Translations under genes and position numbers: made by a program | Part shown: positions 31,925 to 38,628 of the stretch, one piece after another | Layout: each line of letters opens with the position of its first letter | Position numbering within the stretch: the stretch's first letter is position 1 | The notes under the pieces: model-generated | What the model saw: only the letters and a program-made list of their open reading frames with translations | Told to the model about the DNA's origin: nothing | Databases searched by the model: none | Assembly: GCA_003818595.1 (NCBI GenBank) | Contig: RPQV01000002.1 | Coordinates: 1-38,628 of the forward strand | Reading direction: 5' to 3' | DNA length: 38,628 nt | DNA from: Calditrichota bacterium | Lineage (GTDB): Bacteria; Zhuqueibacterota; Zhuqueibacteria; Residuimicrobiales; Krinioviventaceae

Positions 31925-33109
31925 ATGGAATTAAATGCCATTCAGGCGGAATTACGAGATAAAAAGCTGGACGGTTGGTTATTTTATGATTTTCATAATC
32001 GCGATCCCATCGCCGCTCGTGTTCTGAACATGGACACTTCTCGTTTTGCTTCCAGACGCTGGTACTATTTTATTCCGTCACAAGGCGAACCGAAAAAGCT
32101 GGTGCATCGCATCGAACCATGGCGCTGCGATCATCTGCCAGGCGAAAGAATGATTTATCTTTCCTGGCAACAACAGCAACAATTACTGCAGACTATCTTG
32201 AAAGAGTGCCGACAAATCGCCATGCAATATTCTCCCCAGAATGCTATTCCTTATGTATCCATCGTGGACGCCGGTACTATCGAACTCATCAGAAGCTTCG
32301 GCGTTGACGTGGTTTCGAGTGCAGATTTAGTTGGTCGTTTTGAAGCACATCTGTCCATGGAAGATTGGCGCAGTCATCAGGAAGCAGGCCGAATTCTGCA
32401 GATGGTCAAAGATGAAACTTTTCGTCATGTTGTCCGCAGAGTCAAGAATGGAGAACGACCCAAAGAAGTGGAAATTCAATCCTGGATGCATGATCTTATG
32501 CATAAAAACGATCTGCACTGGGAAGATGGACCCATCGTCGCAGTGAATGAGCATGCAGCGGACCCTCATTTCGAACCGACGTCAGAGAACAGCTTTCACA
32601 TTAAAGAGGGTGATCTGTTGCTGCTGGATCTTTGGGCAAAAAAAAATATATCCGGAAGTATTTATTATGATATTACCTGGATGGCTTTTCTGGGCAAAAG
32701 TGTCCCCTTCGAACTGGAAACCATCTTTCAGGTTTTGGTTTCCGCGCGAAACACTGCATTGACGACTGTCCGCGAAAGCTTCAGCGCAGGCAAAGCGCTA
32801 TATGGTTGGCAGGTTGATGATGCTTGCCGCAATGTCGTTTCGCAAGCCGGATATGGAGACGCGTTTACTCATCGTACCGGACACAATATCGGTGAGGAAG
32901 TACACGGCAATGGAGTTCATATCGACAACCTCGAAACCAAGGATGAACGGCAAATTCTCCCCGGAACCTGTTTTTCGATTGAACCGGGCATCTATTTGCC
33001 GGAGCGAAAAATCGGTTTCCGCAGCGAGATTGACGTTTTTGTCACGGATGACGGCAAGGTGGAAGTGACGGGGGCAATACAGGAAAGAATCATCCCTCTC
33101 CTGGCATAG
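31925..33109 (+). CDS. M24-family metallopeptidase (Xaa-Pro aminopeptidase-like)
   Basis: A 394-residue cytoplasmic two-metal peptidase. The N-terminal creatinase-like domain covers about 1-145. The pita-bread domain carries the five metal ligands: Asp235 (LLLLDLWAK), Asp249 (YYDITWM), His320 (THRTGHNIGEEVHG), Glu353 (FSIEPGIYLP), and Glu368 (FRSEIDVFV). The ATG at 31925 follows TGGAGGCTTTC, a strong ribosome site; a TTG four codons earlier is unlikely. Cleavage of Xaa-Pro peptides is the family norm, but the acidic residues and HWEDGPIVAVNEHAADPHFEP are typical of a less studied subgroup, so the substrate is open. Confidence 0.87.
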   Translation: MELNAIQAELRDKKLDGWLFYDFHNRDPIAARVLNMDTSRFASRRWYYFIPSQGEPKKLVHRIEPWRCDHLPGERMIYLSWQQQQQLLQTILKECRQIAMQYSPQNAIPYVSIVDAGTIELIRSFGVDVVSSADLVGRFEAHLSMEDWRSHQEAGRILQMVKDETFRHVVRRVKNGERPKEVEIQSWMHDLMHKNDLHWEDGPIVAVNEHAADPHFEPTSENSFHIKEGDLLLLDLWAKKNISGSIYYDITWMAFLGKSVPFELETIFQVLVSARNTALTTVRESFSAGKALYGWQVDDACRNVVSQAGYGDAFTHRTGHNIGEEVHGNGVHIDNLETKDERQILPGTCFSIEPGIYLPERKIGFRSEIDVFVTDDGKVEVTGAIQERIIPLLA

Positions 33110-33396
33110 ATTTATGTCGGAGTTGTATAAAAAGTCCATCTCAATTTCAAAAGACCGGCCCATGACATCGGGATGAGGCCTTGGGCGCGTTTCAGTGGTC
33201 ACCATTGCAAGAGCTCACACAATGCACGGGCTGCAATAGGGCTTAAATTTTGACTTGTTTGTTTCTCGGTGCGTTGGAAGGCCCTTTTATATATTTCATT
33301 TCGCATAATGACGCGAAAAGTCAATTTAATGCTTTGCAGCCTCTGCGCGACGCAGGGAATGCCTGAAATTTGATAAAACCTCTGATCAGATCCAAA
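33110..33396. other. Convergent intergenic region with no gene
   Basis: About 287 bases between the ends of the M24 peptidase and the SLBB protein. A small inverted repeat CTGCG-CGA-CGCAG lies near 33342-33356 but lacks a T-run on either strand. No convincing reading frame or RNA motif was seen. Confidence 0.45.
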
Positions 33397-35127
33397 TTAT
33401 CTCTTCTGCAACGAGCTCCAATAATTAATCTGCGCGATAACCATGATGATCGTGCCTATTTGGGTTGTGATATAGGCATAATCTCTAAATGCCTCCCAGA
33501 AATCCTTTTCCACTTTCTGCGGAACCACAATTGTGTCTCCCATTTCGACAGTGGTTTCTGATGTGGCCAGAATTTCTCCACCACCGGCTTTGACTATGCG
33601 AACTTTTTTTCTCCACGCGTCAGTGCTGAAACCGCCGGCTTTACCTAAATAATAGTCGAATTTTCGATCGCTCTCATAAGTAACTATTCCAGGATTTTTA
33701 ACTTGGCCGATCACATTGACTGTATATTCTTTAGCCGGTATAATGATTTCATCTTGGTCAATCAATGAAATATCATGTTCTGTTTTACCCTCACTAAAAA
33801 GGGCGGTGAAATTGACTGAAATCAGGCCTTTTATTTCGCGTGCCCTCGCCCGATAATAAGCTTTTTCTTGATCATCCATCTCGTTGACAAGCATCAAATC
33901 GAGTCGATCAAATTCTCGATCTTCTTTTTCAGGACCATTTCTAACAATATATGCACCATTCAGCATCGCTTCATGAGTAAAGCCTCCGGCTGCCTGAATA
34001 ATATCCGAAAGTTTAGTGGCATTTTTCGACAATGCATATTTTCCCGGATAGCGAACTTCGCCTTTGACTTCGACGGTTCGTTTTTGATGAAAATTAGAAA
34101 TTGGACGGACAAACAATCGGTCATCAGCTCTCAATTTTGTCGACATTGCCGCTTTCACACTGCTTTCATCGTTCCAATCGATGGAAATTTCTATTACCTC
34201 AACTTGACGGCCGTCAGACTGAAAACGAACAAGTTCCATTCGGCTTGAATCCGCATCCAGACGAAAACCTTGTGACAACACCAACAGATCATGAATGCAA
34301 TCCCCGGAAACAAATTCAAAATCACCCGGCGATCGGACTGAGCCATAGATGGATACTTGTGCCATATCTTCCTGAACTGATTCAACAATGATGACGTCCC
34401 CATCCAGTAAATAAGGGTTGGAATCCAAATCACCCGATACTTCATACTTGAGAATATCAGCACGCAGCGGCTCGCCATTTTTGCGTTTGATGATAACGTT
34501 TCTTTTCGAACCGACTTGACGTCCCAATTCTTCCAATTCTTCAGCTGTCAGCGTTTCTTCCGGTTGCGGTTTGCGCGTACCCGGCAATTTTTCTCGAGGA
34601 TCTTCCTCTTGGGGAAGCGATGCTGGAAGAATAACGCCGCCTGCCAATACGAGCGCATCGGAAACCCGATTCATGGCATTTACGGATACAAAGCCTGGAT
34701 AATAAACTGCCCCATTGACGGTGACGCGGAAGATTCGAAGTCTGACCAGGGAGATGTAGATATCCTGAGAAAAATACTTGCCGGCGAGCACTCTTCTCAC
34801 CTGATCCTTCATTTCAGCCAGAGTAAGTCCGTTAACATCAATCGATCCGCCAACAGGTAAAACCAACAAGCCTTCCGGTGAAACCATGACTTGCTGTTCA
34901 CTGGCGAAATCTTCACCAACGATAACACTGACAACATCACCAGGACCGACTCGATAACTTTTTTCGTCAAGCGCACCATCCAACTCCGGCGACTCGGGGA
35001 CTTGAAGCTGAGCACTCTTTTTAGATACTTTGTTCTGCAAATCCTGCAGACCTCCCAATTTGATTGCATCCTGGCTCGATCCGACGCCTATAAACAAAAG
35101 CAAAAGCAGTAGTACATTTTTTCGCAT
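33397..35127 (-). CDS. SLBB-domain polysaccharide export protein (Wza-like)
   Basis: A 576-residue exported protein. The signal peptide is MRKNVLLLLLLFIGVGSS, without a lipobox Cys. The Wza N-terminal export domain begins YRVGPGDVVSVIVG (58-71). Four SLBB-type repeats follow, recognisable from VTVNGAVYYPGFVSV, VSIYGSVRSPGDFEF, VEVKGEVRYPGKYAL, and VNVIGQVKNPGIVTY. One C-terminal hydrophobic segment (ITTQIGTIIMVIAQINYW) could span the outer or inner membrane. Such proteins form the periplasmic/outer-membrane channel for capsule or exopolysaccharide. No Wzc-type kinase or polymerase is in the window. It lies 17 bases after wecB. Start chosen at the ATG 35125-35127, since the upstream extension is not signal-like. 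Confidence 0.88.
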   Translation of the reverse strand: MRKNVLLLLLLFIGVGSSQDAIKLGGLQDLQNKVSKKSAQLQVPESPELDGALDEKSYRVGPGDVVSVIVGEDFASEQQVMVSPEGLLVLPVGGSIDVNGLTLAEMKDQVRRVLAGKYFSQDIYISLVRLRIFRVTVNGAVYYPGFVSVNAMNRVSDALVLAGGVILPASLPQEEDPREKLPGTRKPQPEETLTAEELEELGRQVGSKRNVIIKRKNGEPLRADILKYEVSGDLDSNPYLLDGDVIIVESVQEDMAQVSIYGSVRSPGDFEFVSGDCIHDLLVLSQGFRLDADSSRMELVRFQSDGRQVEVIEISIDWNDESSVKAAMSTKLRADDRLFVRPISNFHQKRTVEVKGEVRYPGKYALSKNATKLSDIIQAAGGFTHEAMLNGAYIVRNGPEKEDREFDRLDLMLVNEMDDQEKAYYRARAREIKGLISVNFTALFSEGKTEHDISLIDQDEIIIPAKEYTVNVIGQVKNPGIVTYESDRKFDYYLGKAGGFSTDAWRKKVRIVKAGGGEILATSETTVEMGDTIVVPQKVEKDFWEAFRDYAYITTQIGTIIMVIAQINYWSSLQKR

Positions 35128-35144
35128 TCCACGACTCCAGAATA

Positions 35145-36239
35145 TTATGCGATGGTTTCTATGATTTGAACTATTCGTTGCGAAGCAATGCCGTCCCAAA
35201 AAGGAGGAATCTGAGAATTTTTCAGAGAACCATTACGGGCGACCTGAAAACCATGGAGTATTTCATCAGGATTCATTCCAACAAGCCGGTTAGTGCCTAA
35301 AGTTATCGTGACTGGCCTTTCTGTATTCTCTCTCATGGTCAGGCAGGGAATTTTTAAAAACGTGGTCTCTTCTTGAATTCCGCCCGAATCAGTCAAGACG
35401 ATGCCGGCACGGCTCATGAGACATAAAAAAGGTAAATAACCAAGGGGTTCAACGACGATTATATTTGTCATTTGATGGAGCCGATTCTCCAACCCAAAAA
35501 CGTTCAGCATTTTACGGGTGCGCGGGTGCATGGGAAAAACAACCGGCATTTCGCTTTGAATCTGCTCCAGCGCTGAAAAAATAAGAGATAAGTTTTGTGC
35601 ATTGTCGACATTGGAAGGTCGATGTAAAGTCATCAAAACATAATTTTGGGGTTTCAATTTGTATTCTTCCCACAGTGCAAGCTTTTCCGCTTTGGCGAGA
35701 TGGTCGAGCAATGAATCGATCATGACATTCCCGACCAGGAATACTTTATTATCAGCCACCCCCTCTCTACGCAAGTTGTCGAGCCCGCTCTGTTCAGTCA
35801 CAAAAAGAAAATCAGCAATCTTGTCCGTTAAAATGCGGTTGATTTCTTCCGGCATACTTCGATCAAAGCTGCGTAGTCCCGCTTCTACGTGAGCTACCGG
35901 GATGGAGAGTTTAACTGCCGCAAGAGAGGCGGCTAATGTTGAATTTACATCTCCAACCACGATCAGCAGGTCAACTTTGTGCTGCAGTAAGAATTGCTCC
36001 ATCTTGAGCAAAACAGAGGCGGTTTGTTCGGCGTGACTGCCTGATCCGACGCCTAAAAAAATGTCCGGCTCTGGCATTCCCAAGTCATCAAAAAATGCAG
36101 ATGACATTTTTTGATCATAATGCTGACCTGTGTGAATGAGGATGGGAGAGATTTTGGGGGATTGTTGCATTCGTCGATGAATTGGAGCAATTTTCATAAA
36201 ATTGGGTCTCGCTCCAACAACATTGGCAATTTTTATCAT
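35145..36239 (-). CDS. wecB: UDP-N-acetylglucosamine 2-epimerase (non-hydrolysing)
   Basis: Interconverts UDP-GlcNAc and UDP-ManNAc for surface glycan synthesis. The 364-residue protein has VVGARPNFMKIAPIHRRM and HTGQHYDQKMS. Catalytic acids lie in VVGDVNSTLAA, VAHVEAGLRS and MPEEINRILTD, the His is in LMTLHRPSNVD, and VLTDSGGIQEE and RENTERPVT follow. It follows rfbB by 35 bases and precedes the SLBB export protein, so sugar nucleotide supply and export are co-transcribed. Confidence 0.94.
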   Translation of the reverse strand: MIKIANVVGARPNFMKIAPIHRRMQQSPKISPILIHTGQHYDQKMSSAFFDDLGMPEPDIFLGVGSGSHAEQTASVLLKMEQFLLQHKVDLLIVVGDVNSTLAASLAAVKLSIPVAHVEAGLRSFDRSMPEEINRILTDKIADFLFVTEQSGLDNLRREGVADNKVFLVGNVMIDSLLDHLAKAEKLALWEEYKLKPQNYVLMTLHRPSNVDNAQNLSLIFSALEQIQSEMPVVFPMHPRTRKMLNVFGLENRLHQMTNIIVVEPLGYLPFLCLMSRAGIVLTDSGGIQEETTFLKIPCLTMRENTERPVTITLGTNRLVGMNPDEILHGFQVARNGSLKNSQIPPFWDGIASQRIVQIIETIA

Positions 36240-36274
36240 ATTCTGCTTTCTGAAAGAGAATAACGCGGCTCCCG

Positions 36275-37282
36275 CTATAATTCCTTTTTATAATTTTGTT
36301 TATAGAATTCCAAGTATTCGCCTGTCTTCAATTTTTCCCACCAGCGTTTGTTTTCCATATACCACTTGAGAGTCTGCGCCATCGCTTGCTCAAAGGTATG
36401 TTTTGGCTTCCAGCCCAATTGACGAATTTTCTGAGTGTCGACTGAATACCTTCGATCATGTCCAAGGCGATCCGGAACATAGGTTTTCAAAGAATCTGGT
36501 TTATTCAAGTGCTTTAATATCAGGTCAGTGATTTCGATATTCATTCTCTCATTTCCGCCGCCGATATTATAAACCTGCCCATTTTGGCCATGATGAAAAA
36601 GGAAATCAACTGCATCACAATGATCTTTTACATAAATCCAATCACGAATGTTCCTTCCATCTCCATAAATCGGCAGCGCCTTGTTTTCAAGCGCATTGGT
36701 AACAAAAAGAGGAATCAGCTTTTCAGGATATTGATAAGGTCCATAATTATTGGAACAACGGGTAATGATGACCGGCAATTTGTAGGTCACATAATAGGAA
36801 AATGCCAGCCGATCTGCACCGGCTTTTGAGGCGGAATAGGGGCTCGAAGGCTCCAGTATGTCCGTTTCCTTGAATGATCCATCAAGGATGCTGCCGTAAA
36901 CTTCATCCGTGCTAATTTGGATGAATTTCTCAACACCGTGCATCCGCGCCGCTTCAAGAAGCACAAAGGCGCCATAAATATCGGTCTTAATAAAATCATC
37001 TGGAGCGCCAATCGATCTGTCAACGTGACTTTCTGCGGCAAAATTAACAACAATGTCAACCTTTGGCATTAATGAATTGACCAAGGCTGCATCGCAAATG
37101 TCACCTTGAATAAATTCATAATTCGGCTGACGAACGATATCCGCCAGGTTTTCTAAATTACCCGCGTAGGTTAATTTATCGAGATTGACGACTCGAATTG
37201 TGTCTCCATATTTTTCAAATAAAAAATGAATAAAATTACTGCCTATAAATCCGGCGCCGCCGGTGACCAACCAAGTTTTCAT
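36275..37282 (-). CDS. rfbB: dTDP-glucose 4,6-dehydratase
   Basis: Converts dTDP-glucose to dTDP-4-keto-6-deoxyglucose, the branch point to rhamnose and other deoxysugars. The 335-residue extended-SDR protein has WLVTGGAGFIGSNFIHF at the start, DKLTYAGNLENL, NFAAESHVDRSI, STDEVYG, and SPYSASKAGADRL (Tyr-X3-Lys). TRCSNNYGPYQYPEKLIPLF and GDGRNIRDWIYVKDHC complete the RmlB pattern. The other rml genes are not in the window. It is the first gene of the rfbB-wecB-SLBB group and divergent from nadE. Confidence 0.94.
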   Translation of the reverse strand: MKTWLVTGGAGFIGSNFIHFLFEKYGDTIRVVNLDKLTYAGNLENLADIVRQPNYEFIQGDICDAALVNSLMPKVDIVVNFAAESHVDRSIGAPDDFIKTDIYGAFVLLEAARMHGVEKFIQISTDEVYGSILDGSFKETDILEPSSPYSASKAGADRLAFSYYVTYKLPVIITRCSNNYGPYQYPEKLIPLFVTNALENKALPIYGDGRNIRDWIYVKDHCDAVDFLFHHGQNGQVYNIGGGNERMNIEITDLILKHLNKPDSLKTYVPDRLGHDRRYSVDTQKIRQLGWKPKHTFEQAMAQTLKWYMENKRWWEKLKTGEYLEFYKQNYKKEL

Positions 37283-37390
37283 ATCTTATCTTCCCATCGG
37301 TAGTTCAAAAACGGTCTGTCGTGACCCTATGTTTGCCAACCCCATAATCTAAAAATTTACAAAGTCGGGCATTAAAAGTCAACGAATTGT

Positions 37391-37421
37391 TTGACAAAGA
37401 CGAGCTAAATTACGCTATAAA
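37391..37421 (+). promoter_or_regulatory. Possible sigma-70 promoter for nadE
   Basis: A perfect TTGACA is followed by TATAAA, but with a 19-base spacer, longer than ideal. The predicted start is about 78 bases before the nadE ATG. By eye only. Confidence 0.35.
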
Positions 37422-37506
37422 TAACGACTTCGCAGACAAAATATCAGTTTAATTTACCATAAAAAAATACTAATTTGCCATCAATGAATATCTTTAGGAA
37501 ATGATT

Positions 37507-38628
37507 ATGTCGAAACAGCTACGCATTGCAGTCGTCCAGATGAATGCTGTTGTCGGGGGTCTGGCGAAAAATCGCGATAAGATCATCGCCGGAATGCTGC
37601 AGGCAAAAGCTTATGGATGTGACCTGGTTGCTTTCCCGGAGTTGTGCATCACAGGATACCCGCCGGAAGATCTGGTCAGCAGACGACAGTTTATTATAGA
37701 TCAACGACAGGTATTGGATGAAATTATCAATTATTCGAATGACATCATTAGCGTCGTTGGATTTGTTGATGGAGACCGAATCCTGTATAACGCGGCTGCT
37801 GTGGTTCAAAACAAAGCGTTAGTCACGACCTATCACAAAATCCAACTTCCCAACTATAGTGTATTTGATGAAGAACGATATTTCGAATCCGGAAAAACGC
37901 CTTTAATACTAGACATAGAAGGATGCAAAGTCGGTATCAGCATTTGCGAAGATATTTGGATTGAAGGCAGTGTTACTGAAACCGAGGCGATTCAAGGCGG
38001 AGCTGAAGTACTGCTTAATCTATCCGCTTCACCCTATGCTGCAGGCAAGGTGAAGGAACGTATCAGTCTTTTAAATGAGCGCTCCCGTTTTTGTCGAGCC
38101 TTTGTGGTTTACGCCAACCTTGTCGGAGGACAAGATGAATTAGTTTTTGATGGTTCAAGTATGATCGTTAATCCTGAAGGCGAAATTATCGTCATGGCCT
38201 CAAGATTCGATGAAGACTTGATCGCACTCGACATCGATTTTTCTTCAGTCATTGAAACACGGAAAAATCCCGCCTATTTAGAACAAACCAGACGATTTAA
38301 ATCACCTTTTCCAGCATGCCGCTCGATTACCCTCGCCCGGTCAACCCCGCAACAAACCTGCGAATTGAAACCGCGCACTTTCAATCTCATGATCTCCGAG
38401 GAAGAAGAAATCTACAGTGCTCTTATTTTGGGGCTGCGTGATTATGTATTGAAAAATGGTTTTCAGCATATCATATTAGGGCTTAGCGGAGGCATTGATT
38501 CTGCGTTAGTAGCAGCTCTCGCCGCAGATGCTTTAGGAGCAGAGTGTGTTCATGGAGTGACGATGCCCTCCCGTTACAGTTCATCGGGCAGTGTTAATGA
38601 TTCCTATCAGTTGGCCGGTAATCTCAAT
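37507..38628 (+). CDS. nadE: Glutamine-dependent NAD+ synthetase, C-terminal part missing (window edge)
   Basis: Amidates nicotinate adenine dinucleotide to NAD+ using glutamine-derived ammonia and ATP. The visible 374 residues comprise the nitrilase-type glutaminase domain with its triad: Glu45 in FPELCITGYPPEDL, Lys111 in YHKIQLPNYSVFDE, Cys147 in ISICEDIW. The start of the synthetase domain follows, with the ATP-binding LSGGIDSALVAALAAD (from about 326). The frame is open to the window edge. The ATG at 37507 stands seven bases after AGGA; an ATG two codons earlier has worse spacing. Confidence 0.94.
   Translation, partial: MSKQLRIAVVQMNAVVGGLAKNRDKIIAGMLQAKAYGCDLVAFPELCITGYPPEDLVSRRQFIIDQRQVLDEIINYSNDIISVVGFVDGDRILYNAAAVVQNKALVTTYHKIQLPNYSVFDEERYFESGKTPLILDIEGCKVGISICEDIWIEGSVTETEAIQGGAEVLLNLSASPYAAGKVKERISLLNERSRFCRAFVVYANLVGGQDELVFDGSSMIVNPEGEIIVMASRFDEDLIALDIDFSSVIETRKNPAYLEQTRRFKSPFPACRSITLARSTPQQTCELKPRTFNLMISEEEEIYSALILGLRDYVLKNGFQHIILGLSGGIDSALVAALAADALGAECVHGVTMPSRYSSSGSVNDSYQLAGNLN

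Noticed and set aside
33342..33356. CTGCG-CGA-CGCAG inverted repeat as a terminator
   Set aside because: Short stem with no T-run on either strand.
1..38628. CRISPR arrays, tRNAs, insertion sequences, prophage genes
   Set aside because: No direct repeats with regular spacing, cloverleaf-like sequences, transposase or phage motifs were noticed on reading; a dedicated scan could still find a short RNA.

Overview
The window reads as a chromosomal segment of a Gram-negative (diderm) bacterium of moderate GC content. Lipid A genes (lpxB, lpxK, LpxL-type and DUF374 acyltransferases, an MsbA-type flippase), heptosyltransferase-like GT9 enzymes and a Wza-like SLBB export protein all imply an LPS-bearing outer membrane. 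PATAN/DUF4388 response regulators, CvnD/MglA-like G-protein folds and a Gfo/Idh gene next to lpxB hint at the FCB group or neighbours such as Calditrichota/KSB1. That placement is inference; there is no rRNA or other phylogenetic anchor. No tRNA, rRNA, CRISPR array, transposase or prophage gene was seen.

Layout. (1) 1-6198, minus strand: a nucleoside salvage operon transcribed as cdd, udk, exported alpha/beta hydrolase, tdk, nupC-type transporter, purine nucleoside phosphorylase, adenine deaminase (cut by the window edge). (2) 6213-9426, minus: ssb with its own promoter and terminator, then tsaC and an MsbA-type ABC transporter. (3) 9538-11653, plus: a GT4 and a GT9 glycosyltransferase with overlapping ends. 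(4) 11666-23611, minus: about 13 tightly packed or overlapping genes behind one good promoter and just after an intrinsic terminator. Two response regulators with PATAN domains and two nucleotide-binding-dead G-protein folds come first. A small four-cysteine protein and a membrane gluzincin follow, then an LpxL-type acyltransferase, a polysaccharide pyruvyl transferase, GT9/GT2 enzymes and a DUF6165 protein. Regulation of envelope glycan synthesis is thus fused to the genes that make it. (5) 23686-27398, minus: an NtrC-family activator, then a candidate sigma-54 promoter, a possible very divergent sigma factor, a strong RNA hairpin and a zinc-finger anti-sigma-like protein. (6) 27429-31219, minus: Gfo/Idh dehydrogenase, lpxB, DUF374 acyltransferase, lpxK. 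(7) 31540-33109, plus: a four-helix-bundle (23S rRNA IVP family) protein and an M24 peptidase. (8) 33397-37282, minus: rfbB, wecB and an SLBB export protein. (9) 37507 to the end, plus: glutamine-dependent NAD synthetase, cut by the window edge.

The most unusual parts are region 4 (REC-PATAN plus pseudo-GTPase module, one receiver with Glu at the phosphorylation site) and region 5 (sigma-like/anti-sigma-like pair apparently under sigma-54 control). Product names come from motifs and family memory; no database search was possible.
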